Notes under the pieces: generated by a model
Databases searched by the model: none
Told to the model about the DNA's origin: nothing
Seen by the model: the letters and a program-made list of their open reading frames with translations, nothing else
In this document: positions 1 to 10,059 of the stretch, piece by piece
Position numbering within the stretch: position 1 is the first letter of the stretch
How the letters are laid out: every line of letters starts with the position of its first letter
Position numbers and translations under genes: made by a program
Assembly: GCF_029633865.1 (NCBI RefSeq)
Contig: NC_079223.1
Span: forward strand, 8,751,736-8,815,735
Source: Lampris incognitus
Taxonomy: Eukaryota > Chordata > Actinopteri > Lampriformes > Lampridae
DNA: 64,000 bases
Direction: 5' to 3'

Positions 1-79
1 AAAATGACACCCGAAACACTTCTTCACTTGGTGTCTTCGGTCCCTAAACCTTCTTTAAATGTTACTGTTTAAAGGAACG

Positions 80-173
80 GCAACATTACAAATTCCTAAA
101 TGCTTTACTTTTTTGAAGTTTTTTGCAACATTACAAATTCCTAAATGCTTTACTTTTTTGAAGTTTTTTGCAA
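80..173. repeat. 45-bp tandem duplication (2 copies)
   Basis: Two head-to-tail copies of an AT-rich 45-bp unit beginning GCAACATTACAAATTCC lie at about 80-124 and 125-169. They are almost identical, which suggests a recent local duplication. No coding role is visible. Confidence 0.85.
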
Positions 174-974
174 GAATCAAAATAGCAATAACTGTTTATT
201 TTGAAAAAATAAAAATTCACAAGGTTAAACATCAAATAATGTGCCGTTGTATCGTTTTCAACGTAATACAGGTCAAAGATAATTTACAAATCACTGTTTT
301 CAGTTTTAATTTAACATACCGTCCCAACTTTTTCTGATTAGGGGCTGTAAGAAGGCATCACTCAGTAGGGGGGGGGGGGGAAATCCAAACAAAAGGTTAA
401 TGAGAAATATATTCTGCGTTTCTATGTATCACGCTGTGCCAGCCAAAACGACCTCGCCGCTATCTGGAGAGGTTGCCAGGTGCAGATCAACCGTGCCCAG
501 CATTTCACAAACGCTGCCACATCCAAACTGTGTTGTTCGTTTTCTTATACAGCGCGTTAATTATTGCAGGAGCTTCAGTTAAATACAGAGGAGCTTTTCT
601 CTTTTTTTTTCATGGAAGCGACACACATGCGGTGGGGATTTAGTGGTAAACAAAGGCTTAATGTCCTGTAATCTCAAGACCATTAAGTCCATATTAATCA
701 GTGGGTTTCATTTGTTTTTGTTTTTTTTTTTAAAACGGCGTATGAGCCCAAATCCAATCTTTGTCCACGACTTCTGCGGCGACGCCTCGCTCAGCCCATG
801 AGTCCGCGTTACCCGTCCGTCGGTCCCTGGCTGCCCCTCAACTCAGGAACAGGCTTCACAGAAGGGGGGCCATTTAGTCACATTTCAAAGTGGCTCAGGC
901 AGGGTAACACAGTAATTACACACAATTCTCCTTCTCCCCATTCCCCCTGGCTTCCTCTTCAGTCCCCCTTCTCT

Positions 975-1021
<47 letters not shown>

Positions 1022-2340
1022 CTCTCTCTCTCTCTCCCCTTTTGCCTGTTTCAAAGACCCGAAGCCCTTGGTCCTCTGTCAATCCGGAGGCAGACCACTT
1101 TAATTCTGCTTCACGGATCTTTTTCAAAAAGATCCGAGACCCGGAGACCTCAGAACCGGTGACCGTTGGATGAACCCCGGGTTGACCAGCCAGGACCTGC
1201 GCTTGTAAACACAGCCATCATCTCACACGCTCTCATTCCCCCTGAGTGCTTCCTCTCCCTCAATAAAATGGCACAAGCATTTTGACGATGTTGTTGGGGT
1301 GTTGTTTGGTATGCGCTCCTCAACTCGGTTGCGTTTGTTGGTGCTTGTGCCCACTGTTCACATCCATTCGAGTCACAGATATCAACGTTCTCCGGAACGA
1401 CAGCGGCCAATCGATGATTTAAAGGTGGAGTGCCGGCCCTGGACAGTTGCTGCTGCGTAGTGCAGCCAGGTGGACTACAGGAGGCGGGGAGGGGTAACCT
1501 GAAAATCGTCTCATTTCTGACACGTTGCCCCTCGTCCTCTTAATACAGCCACGTTTTGCACAGAAACAAGGACGCTGTTGCCAAGAGAGCCCGACCCTTG
1601 CTGGCCCTCCTCAGTGTCCCCGTTTTCTCTAGAAAAGGGAGCTGTCCTAGATGGGCAGCGGTCGGTCGATACGGGCGGGGCCAGCTCGGATTCCTCCGAT
1701 GGTTCAGAAGTTCGCGTCCCCGTGAGGGAGGAGCCCTCGGCCAGAGCCAGCTGTCTCGTGTCACCGTCCCCGTGGAGGACGCCCCATTTGGACACAATCA
1801 GACATCCACTCCTGTCTTTTCTTTTTTCTTTCATTTTCTACCAACTAATCTAATCGCCTTTGCTTTAGCCTCAACCAACTGGTCGTCAGTTCTAAAGCAG
1901 GAATGCCAAAGGCTGACACCAAGAGCAACTTGTTCGCCACTGTCGAGACACATGGTAGGAACAGCGGACGTGGCTCAGAAACATCTACTTTTTCACTGGT
2001 CCTCATCCTTCTTTCGTTTACTGGTGAACCCCCTCCAAAGATATATTTTCGGATGAGTCCCCCCTTCGCCAGTACACCACTTTTTTGGGAGGAAAAAAAA
2101 AAAAGAGCATTAACAATGTATTAATAACGTGCCGTGTAAACATTAAAAGGGTGATGCAAATACAACTTAGCGAGAAATATGAGGCGCTGAAAAGATTTAT
2201 CACGCTGGTATGTTGGCATCCAGATTTACCAGACTTTCAAAAGAGGGCTGTTTTTTAACTGTTCATAACCAGCATACATGTAGAAACGTTGGACTACTTG
2301 GTTCACCCATACAGTGTATTTAACTCGTCTTTTATATTCG
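174..2340. other. No gene recognised; contains (TC)n microsatellite
   Basis: No exon with convincing splice sites and conserved protein was recognised. Open frames here are short and overlap on both strands. A (TC)n tract occupies about 979-1036. The segment around 1380-1800 is relatively GC-rich, but I see no supporting promoter or coding signal. Confidence 0.4.
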
Positions 2341-2359
2341 TCATTTTAACTACTTATGA

Positions 2360-2500
2360 CACAATTCAATTTTATTTATTTGTACAGCCCAATATCACAA
2401 ATTACAAATTTGCCTCAAGGGGCTTTACAGCAACACAACACGCTGTCCTGAGACCCTGGCATCGGATAAGGAACAACTCCCTAAAACAACTCCCTGCTGC
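2360..2500 (-). repeat. Fish interspersed repeat (retroelement 3' tail type)
   Basis: In reverse orientation this segment matches the same unit seen at about 15640-15800 and 17535-17665. All share the block of 'aggatgttgt', 'aaagccccctgagg', 'tgtgatattgg' and 'acaaataaaa'. Such AATAAA-ending blocks are the 3' end of a dispersed retroelement. It is placed in this family by comparison of the three copies within the window. Confidence 0.7.
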
Positions 2501-2619
2501 GCCAAGGCAATTTCCTCGTACAACACTGCATCTGCCGAATGAAGTTCTGTATTCTGCTTTTTTATATTCTACAACTGGATTTTTAAAAAAAAAAGGCCAC
2601 TCCATTAGTGAAAATCATC

Positions 2620-4270
2620 CCAGTTAATAGAAGTACAACTAAAAAAATGACAAAATCACTAAGATGTTCGTGGACAATATGGCAGCGAGCTGGGCGGGTT
2701 CAGCCTCCGTGTGGAAATCAGATTTGTTTGACCCGAGCAGCCGTCCGCCGCCTTCGCCGAGCTGTGAGGGAAAGGGCAGCCAGCCGGCTCCCGCCTTTGA
2801 TGAGCGACGGCGGGATTTACCGTGATAACGTCTTCAGGAGCCAGAGGATTGGGATTACACATACCTCTGGTTTTCAACAGCAAAGTTGCCATGGAGATGA
2901 CCTTCCCTATCCCGCTCAGGTGGCACACGTGGTGGAAATACAGCGACTGGCATTAGAGGGCCGCAATACCGCTGGGGGACTTTCGCTATGATTGCGCCCT
3001 CAAATCTCTCCGTCAAATTTACAAACTCTCCATAGAATTTGTCCATCAGAGGAAAAGAAAAAAGGAAGGGACGTGCAGAATGCAGAATGCAACAGGAACA
3101 ATCGAACGTCTCACTTCTACGCCACTCGGCGGCGAACGCTCAGCGATGAACCACAGGGGCTCCGAGCGACAAACCCCAGACGCCCTCCCTGCACCTCAGC
3201 AGCACCTTGACCTCCCATCACCCCTGCACTCCTTAGCTCCTTTCGAGCCCAGGCGGCCCTACCCCAACCGATCCTAATTAAGGTGAAAGAAAGCCCTCCA
3301 AACAGAGCTGATGAGAGGTGACATGGGGCCAGTCTCCGGGCTGTCTGTGGATGAGAGCACCCAGGAGCATGCTCGGGCGGAGCAGGCACCGCAGCCTCAC
3401 GGTTTGGGGTCAGTGTCTATCCCCCCCAGGGCAGTCTGTTCACACTCTCACACCTGCCTGTCAAAGGAGAGAGCTGAGGTACCGCACAGAGGGCCGGGGA
3501 GAGGAGAGGAACTGGGTAGGAGGGAGGGTGAGCGAGAGAGCGAGTCAAAGGAGAGAAACGGGGGCGAACAAGGGAGACAAAGAACGAGATCTTTGTCTTG
3601 GAGGAAACGTAAACCAGACAGATTTATACAGTCACTGCTACCCGCCAACTTGTGGTACGTCTATGCCGGCCGTGTTTCTCAGGTGTGGTTAGTGGAAAAT
3701 GAGAGAAAACCGCTGTCTCCAATCAAAAGGTGGGGTTAGACTTCCTCACAGTGGTGACTTGATGAACTGCAACACCGCCTCAACAACAACATGTTGAGGT
3801 AAGTTTGTTTTGTTTTTTTTGGTCTTAAAATTTTTCCCATTTTTCAAGTCTCACTCTGTGCAGTTTTCAATGGAGGCTTCTGATCTCAGTGTGGGCTCAT
3901 TCAGGCCTTACACGAACACATTTTACACACACGGCCATACCCCCCCCCCAACACACACACACACATACTTAAGTGCGATGGGCATATGCCTTGGTCCATC
4001 CTGTTATCAACAGTGTTGGTGAATCAAAGCTGTATTCTGATTCTTAAACCAGTGCTTTTCTATCCGGTCCCCTCAACAAACAAGTTAAGTCTCTCTACCC
4101 TTTGACAATTCCTTGTTTTGTTGTTTGTTGTATTGTGCTATGCGATCATGGGCCTATGATTTTAGGTTTTAAATGCGTTTAAATCGATACACACTTAGAG
4201 AAGATTTTTGCATGTTTCCAGTGCAGTGGTGAGCGACCGGGTTTTATTCCACTGAAACACATTACCCTGG
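2620..4270. other. No gene recognised
   Basis: Several short open frames occur on both strands, but none has a recognisable domain, a codon bias that stands out, or paired splice sites. Purine-rich GAGA stretches near 3510-3570 and a CA-rich stretch near 3950 are simple sequence. Confidence 0.35.
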
Positions 4271-4455
4271 CTGATTGTTGGCTTGTTACCGCCAGCGGTG
4301 TCCAACCGTGTGCCACGGAGGGCCACGCCTTTCGCAGGTTTTTCATCCCAGCCCAACACTACACCGGCTGGTTTCACCATACAGAGGACTAACCGGTGAA
4401 ACCAGATGGTATGAAGACTTGTCTACACGTGGCCCTCCACGGCACATGCTTGAAA
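4270..4455. repeat. Interspersed repeat fragment
   Basis: Wording such as 'gtgccacggagggccac', 'ttttcatcccagcc' and 'ggctggtttcac' resembles a dispersed fish repeat. Related segments lie at about 17045-17160 and 32565-32745 ('ggttctcaatc', 'tcctcaggtaccacca', 'tgctggtttt'). The family was not named. Confidence 0.45.
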
Positions 4456-4815
4456 ACCACTACTTTAATGGACGCCTTGAGATCACGTCGTCACGCGAGT
4501 TGTAGCCTCGCCTCTTGGTCTTAAGTGAGAAAAAAAGGCTGCAGCAAAGTTTAGAGAGATTTATGCTACATTATCACTGTAGTCATTATGTGAGGCATGC
4601 AGTGAAGCAATTGATAGTGATTTCCTGTAAACAAAAAAAACTACAGTATGGCATGAGGCAGGAATTTTAATGCCTCCAAATGCAAATAAACACACACTTT
4701 CATGTGCTTTTTTTCTTGAAATCTCAAACAATTGACATATTGGAGATATTCTACTTATGCTCTCAATGTCCAAAAAAACCCCCAAGTTTTTACCTCTCAT
4801 TATGCGCCTTCACAG

Positions 4816-4951
4816 GGACTGATGGATATGCATCAATTTGCTTTGTATCAGCCACACACTGAGCATCTGGGAGCCTTCTTCCCGAAAAACCCGTCACAGC
4901 TGTATGACGTTAATTACAAGCAGCCGACTAAGAAAATATATGATGATCTGG
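4816..4951 (+). CDS. Candidate coding exon, gene not identified
   Basis: A pyrimidine-rich tract ending TTCACAG precedes the segment, and GTAGGT follows it. It is open in phase 0 for 45 codons plus 1 nt. The peptide starts GLMDMHQFALYQPHTEHLG and later carries YDVNYKQPTKKIYDDL; its balanced amino-acid composition is unlike repeat translations. Just downstream the frame runs into a repeat. I could not place it in a family. No companion exon was found between it and the LINE-rich block to the right, so the rest of the gene may lie left of the window or be hidden in unrecognised exons. It could also be a relic exon. Confidence 0.5.
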
Positions 4952-4999
4952 GTAGGTGCGACTTGTCCTCGCTAGTAGAATAAGGCCGATTATACCTAC

Positions 5000-5195
5000 T
5001 GAGAGTCGTCCATAGGGTTAGTGGTTGTGTCAGGAAGGGCATCCGACGTAAAATTTTGCCAGATCATTATGCGGATTGACAAGACCGCCATCGGTGTTGT
5101 GCCCTCACAGGGTACCGATGGAAACTGTCGATTCCGCTGTGGCGACCCCTGGGAAACAGGGAACAAGCCGAAAGAAGAAGAAGAAGATACCTACT
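5000..5195 (+). repeat. Non-LTR retroelement 3' end, (GAA)n tail
   Basis: The segment contains 'gggcatccgacgtaaaa', 'atgcggattgacaagacc' and 'gctgtggcgacccctgggaa', and ends in an (AGAAGAAGA) tail. The same block is present in reverse at 9555-9800. The 'tggcgacccctaacggg' ending of the LINE fragment near 62070 is related. The pattern fits the 3' end of a LINE or its SINE partner. Confidence 0.7.
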
Positions 5196-5240
5196 GAGAG
5201 CACTTCCAGCAGAGGTGACTCTTACAGTTTAGGGAATGGG

Positions 5241-5690
5241 ATAGGCACTTGTCCAGATTCATCTGGAATAATAAAAGACCCAGAGTGAGATGTTCAACAT
5301 TACAGCTGCCGGGGGAGAGGGGGATAGATCTACCTTGCCTAAAAGATTACTACCCGTCGGCTCAGCTGAGGCCTCTGATGTGTTGGTGTAACCCAACCTA
5401 CGGGGCTAAGTGGAAGGACATCGAACGATCTTTGACGGACATATCTACAGTCAGTATTGGGCTGCTCCGGCAGAGTTAATCAAGTACTCCAGCTCCACAA
5501 TCAGCTGGGTTGCTTTTTCAGTGAAAATATGGTCAGAAGTGGTAAAGAGAGTTCAGCTCCACAGAGAGATCAAACTGCTGAGTTGGTCAGCATACTTCCT
5601 CACAGCATCACAAGATCACAGATACAGGACAACTTCTGGTCATGGAGCTGGTCATACGTGAGTGAAGGTATAGCTCTGTGGACATGTGAT
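5241..5690 (+). mobile_element. L1/Tx1-like LINE ORF2 fragment
   Basis: Conceptual translation gives an RT-downstream block typical of vertebrate L1/Tx1-clade ORF2: LSRFIWNNKRPRVRCSTLQL, then ERGIDLPCLKDYY, SAQLRPLMCWCNP and KWKDIE. It is frameshifted and truncated on both sides, so only the carboxy-terminal half of ORF2 remains. It is a separate insertion from the ORF1-bearing LINE that begins near 5.9 kb. Confidence 0.75.
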
Positions 5691-5889
5691 AATGATTTTG
5701 ATATTTACAACAAACAACTGTTAAATTGTTGTAACATGTATGTACAAAGTCATTCAGTTTTTAAATTTAGCTTACTATCCTTTACTTCACCAGCTATCTG
5801 CAATGTTTGTTTTGGTTTTTTTTTTTGTTATTTCGTACCAGTCTACAACCATGCTGAACACACGCCATGCTAAAAGCAGCCACAATGGG

Positions 5890-6790
5890 TGAACAATCTG
5901 TTCATGAACAGCACCCAAACTAGATGTACACCCCGCCGAACTTAACAACTATCACTGACCAGCTGAATTCATTGAAGGAGGATATAATTGGGAAAATCGA
6001 CTCGGCGGTGGGGTCACTGAGAACCAAAACATCATCAGGACGAGATGAGCTAGCCTCCTCTACTAATGATCCACGTGCTACAGCGGACGTCCACGTGAAC
6101 CGGCTTGGTGAACTTGAAAACACTGCCGTTTTCTGTGGGGATTCTTTCAGAGATCTGCAGACCACCATTAACGATTTGGTCCGTGAGATATCATCTTTGA
6201 AAGCCAAATGTGACAATCTGGGAAGCAGGTCTAGATGGAACAATATAAGGGTGGCTGGCCTGGAAGAAGGCATGGAAGGGACCCAAGCGGTTAACTGGAT
6301 GGCTAAGTAGCTACATGACACTCTGGACCTTGACTTCGAGCCAGTGAGTGATCGAGCACACACAACACAGCACCCCAAACTGAAAGCCAGCGACATTTCA
6401 TGTCCTATGGTCATCAGGCTGCTTTATTACCAGGGCACGGCTGCTATACTTCACAAAGCCACAGTAGTTGGCGACTCACTGCAATATGAGGGAAAGAGGG
6501 TGCATATTTTCCCCTGTTCTCACAGCCGCCCAGTCTAAGAGGCGTGAAGCCGTCGCTGGAGTCAAGCATCTGCCGCATGGGAATTCTGCATTCAAAGACC
6601 ATGGATACTTTCAACCAGGCCATTTGACGATACCCTGCTGAATGGAGAACAGCACAGATTTGAGGATCCACCGGCAGCTGAATGTTTTGTTCAGCAGCAC
6701 TCCTCTGTGGCTTTGGAGGGTCGTGCTGACCTGATTAATGACTTTACACCGCCTGTGGACTGTGATGATGTGGACTCTGTACTGTAGGTA
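5890..6790 (+). pseudogene. L1-like LINE ORF1 relic
   Basis: An open frame at 5924-6310 gives a coiled-coil-like leader (ITDQLNSLKEDIIGKID, REISSLKAKCDNL), then NLGSRSRWNNIRVAGLEEG. This is the coiled-coil to RRM junction of L1-type ORF1 RNA-binding proteins (LENRSRRNNLR... in the family). A TAG stop follows at 6308, and the frame continues beyond it in broken form to about 6780. ORF1 proteins bind LINE RNA; this copy cannot make a full protein. Confidence 0.75.
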
Positions 6791-7329
6791 GCTACCTGTT
6801 GAGGTAAACTATGGGAACCAAAGCATTACAACTTGGTGGCAAGCTAACAAGGTAGATATTTAGGAAAGGGGGAAATATCGGCTGTTTCTGGTTTCTGCTG
6901 CGTTCTTTTAATGTAACCTCCCAATCCCTCTTTCTCTTAGCCTCTTACTCACACTGTCGTGTAGATGTATGCTGCACTCGTAGGCCAATGTTGAAGCTTA
7001 AGTGGCGCCAACTATATTCTTGTGTTTTTGTATCGCTGAATTTGGCGATAATATCATATGATCCCGTTTGAAGCAGTTAGAAAATGCTTCTTTTCAAGTT
7101 TCTGAAAGGTGTACTTGTGTTCTTCAATACAGTTTGTTTAGGGAGCTGCTTGGACGGAGGTTTTGGGGTTTGTTGTGTGTGGCTCTTTTTGTTTTTTACT
7201 ATCATTATTGCTACTCTTGTCCTGACTTTGCTACTTGCTGTGATGATCACCTTTTTCTTTTCCTGTATGGTCTTCACCTATTATATCTACCTCTTATGTT
7301 TACAAGGCTGCCTTCTCTCCAAGTCATGT

Positions 7330-7667
7330 CTTACAACATTCTAACTTAATTTAGTTGATGGCTACATCGAAAGATTTTCTGACCCAAAGGAGGCAACCTC
7401 TCTCTTGTGAGCTCAAAAGTCAAGGGCTTGAACTCATCTGTTAAACGTAACAAAGTGCTTAATCGCATCGCCTAAACACAGTGGTAGCCTTCCTACCTTT
7501 GAGGTAGAAACTCACGTGGGATCTTTAGAACACACCAGATGAAGAAAGAATTGGGTTGGGCAGCTATATCACTCCAGTTTTCCATGTAAACCCAGGGGGG
7601 CAGCCATTATAATTCATAAAGTTATTCCATTCAACGCATCACACACCGAGGTAGATCCTAATGGAAA
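7330..7667 (+). pseudogene. L1-like ORF2 endonuclease, amino-terminal part
   Basis: With frameshifts and stops the translation still shows VKGLNSSVKRNKVLNRI and then GQLYHSSFPCKPRGAAIIIH...EVDPNG. This is the start of an APE-type endonuclease of an L1/Tx1 ORF2. The element is interrupted after DPNG by about 2.4 kb of other DNA and resumes at about 10.06 kb. It belongs to the same insertion as the ORF1 relic just upstream. Confidence 0.7.
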
Positions 7668-7679
7668 CCCTCCCAACCA

Positions 7680-7805
7680 TCCATCCATTTTCCCAACCGC
7701 TTATCCTGCTCTCAGGGTCGTGGGGATGCTGGAGCCTATCCCAGCAGTCATTGGGCGGCAGGCGGGGAGACACCCTGGACAGGCCGCCAGACCATCACAG
7801 GGCTG

Positions 7806-7841
<36 letters not shown>

Positions 7842-8070
7842 TCATACCTAGGTACAGTGTAGTACGGCCGATTCACCTGACCTACGTCTTTGGACTGTGG
7901 GAGGAAACCGGAGCCCCTGAAGGAAACCCACGCAGACACGGGGAGAACATGCAAACTCCACACAGAGGACGACCCGGTACGACCGCCAAGGTTGGACTAC
8001 CCCGGGGCTCGAACCCAGGACCTTCTTACTGTGAGGCGACCACACTAACCACTGCGCCACCGTGCCGCCT
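7680..8070 (-). mobile_element. tRNA-derived SINE (family B), full length with TSD
   Basis: The minus strand reads from a tRNA-like head (box-B-like GGTTCGAGCCCC) through 'gtttgcatgttctccccgtg', 'aggaaacc', and a CA/TG microsatellite, to an end rich in GGATGGATGG. A perfect 12-bp duplication, CCCTCCCAACCA, flanks it at 7668-7679 and 8071-8082. This proves insertion of this copy. Other copies are at 20120-20465 and 60578-60757. The (TG)n tract is internal, at 7805-7841. Confidence 0.85.
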
Positions 8071-8338
8071 CCCTCCCAACCACCTTGCTCAATTAACATA
8101 AAGGGAAATATTACCGAAAAGCATGGAAGGAGCTATGGTGGAATGTACCAATATTATGCTCGTTATCTAGGCTCTCACTAGGGTCACTAAGAGGCCTCAG
8201 GCAGCCACAGGGATGCCAAGGAACACAATCTACAATGCCACATAACATTTGCTCTTGAGCCCCCCACTCTGAATACTTTCACTCAGAGAAATATCAACAA
8301 TACTAATTACCTTAACAATACACAGACCACATATATTC

Positions 8339-8392
8339 ATCCATCCGAACCACTTATCTTGCTCTCAGGGTTGCGGGGATGCTGGAGCCTAT
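8339..8392 (-). repeat. SINE family B 3' end fragment
   Basis: 'catccatccgaaccacttatcttgc', followed by 'tctcagggtt' and 'atgctggagcc', is the terminal segment of the SINE at 7680-8070. It breaks off directly at the edge of the 31/62-bp tandem repeat. Confidence 0.75.
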
Positions 8393-8645
8393 GCGGGGCC
8401 CCAAGCTACAGTCTCTACCGATGCAGGGTCCCAAGCTACAAAGTCTCTCTTGATGTGGGGCCCCAAGCTACAGTCTCTACCGATGCAGGGCCCCAAGCTA
8501 CAAAGTCTCTCTTGATGCGGGGCCCCAAGCTACAGTCTCGACTGATGCAGGGCTCAAGCTTCAAAGTCTCTCTTGATGCGGGGCCCCAAGCTACAGTCTC
8601 TACTGATGCAGGGCCCCAAGCTACAAAGTCTCCATTGATGCTGTG
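8393..8645. repeat. Minisatellite, 31-bp monomers in 62-bp higher-order units
   Basis: Eight 31-bp monomers alternate between two types. One carries GCTACAGTCTCTACCGATGC; the other carries GCTACAAAGTCTCTCTTGATG. Together they form about four 62-bp units. All have the core CCCAAGCTACA. Both strands are open through the array, so the ORFs seen here are not evidence of a gene. Confidence 0.9.
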
Positions 8646-8871
8646 AGCTGCTATTGTCATCTGTTTGTTTTGTGATTCAAAATTGTGTTGTACTTTGTAG
8701 TCACCATCCGAATCCCATGCAGATTGGCACAGCGTCGACTACCATGTTGGGTATTTGCATTAGTTTTACATTTAACAATGTTTAGTATTGTCTGCGTAGC
8801 CTATCTGACGGAGGGGGGGGGCGGCAATGGACGGGCGTGCCCTGGGGCCCCCTGGTGGGTTAATCCGGCCA

Positions 8872-8874
<3 letters not shown>

Positions 8875-8908
<34 letters not shown>

Positions 8909-8935
8909 CATATTTATGTGTGTATGTATGTATGA
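8875..8935. repeat. (TG)n microsatellite
   Basis: A (TG) run at about 8876-8903 grades into TATATA and TATG repeats. Confidence 0.9.
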
Positions 8936-9554
8936 TCATTTGAACTTAAACATCGTGTGTATTTTGTTTTTATACCCAAAGCAAACACACATCTCTAGAA
9001 TCAGCAAGAGACAGTTCAAAATAAAATAAACACCCGGGGTGTCAGTTCATAAAGTCTCTGGGTAGCGTCGTTGGCGCGCATTGTCGGAGCTCATACGAAG
9101 CCGCAAAGTAAATGTTCGTTACTTACCGTCTCCGTCCGTATGGGCGCGAAGAAGACGTCATGAATCAAACCGTCCAACAACGATGAAACCAGCCAGGCCC
9201 GAAGTTGTCCCCTCCACGGCGCGTGTCGAACCCCCCCCCCCCGCCCCGCATGCAGGAAACAGGAGCAACCAGCTTCCGCTCCCAGGGGGACAGACGACGC
9301 TAACCCTACGTAAACTCAGTACAGTACGATATACTTACTTACTACGCGTTAACACTAAGAAAACAACAAAACGGCCAAACTTCCTTCCCGATCCGACTCC
9401 CCCCCCCCACTCTCTCTCTCCTTTCTTCGCCTCGGTCAAACTTAAACTCCTCCCCCCCCCTTCCGCTCTCCTGTAGCACCGACTCCCGCTCTTTTCCTTC
9501 AGCCCCTCCCCTCACACAAACGATTGGGCAATCAAAAATGCAACCCACGCGCCT

Positions 9555-9890
9555 GAACTTCTTCTTCTTCTTCCACTGCTTTCAGCTTGTTCCTGTTTTT
9601 CAGGGGGTCGCCGCAGCGGATTGTACCAGTCATCGGTACCCCGTGAGGGCACAGTACCGATGGCGGCCGTTGTTGTCCAGGACCTCAGCCAATCTCGTAC
9701 GGAGCCTCGACTGATCCGGTATGGTCTTGTCAATCCGCATAATGATTTGGCAAAATGTTACGCCGGATGCCCTTCCCGACACAACCGCTAACCCTATGGA
9801 CGGGGGCACAGGTGAAGCGCTGGATGCCACCCCAGTGTTCGTGGACTTGCGCCATGCCTGTCCCATTTGCTCCTCGTCAACCTTCTGCGT
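9555..9890 (-). repeat. Non-LTR retroelement 3' end, reverse copy
   Basis: In reverse orientation this is the same block as 5000-5195: (GAAGAA) tail, 'ggcgacccc', 'ggtaccgatgac', 'gcggattgacaagaccata' and 'gggaagggcatccggcgtaa'. It extends further into the element than the forward copy does. Confidence 0.7.
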
Positions 9891-10059
9891 TAATTAACGT
9901 GTGTATCACATTTCTATCACGTGAACCATGAAACTGACCAGTCAAAGACACGGAATGGCGATTACTAGAACGGTGTCCAACAATGGAAATACATTCATTT
10001 CAGGCTGAAAACACCAATGCATTGGAATTATGGAAAACCTAATAAAAATGTAATGATAT

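Noticed and set aside
885-1127. Frames across the (TC)n tract
   Set aside because: Repeating RERERE / SLSLSL translations of simple sequence.
1511-2056. Overlapping frames of 107 and 166 codons on opposite strands
   Set aside because: No recognised domain, low-confidence composition, no splice sites, and the two frames mirror each other.
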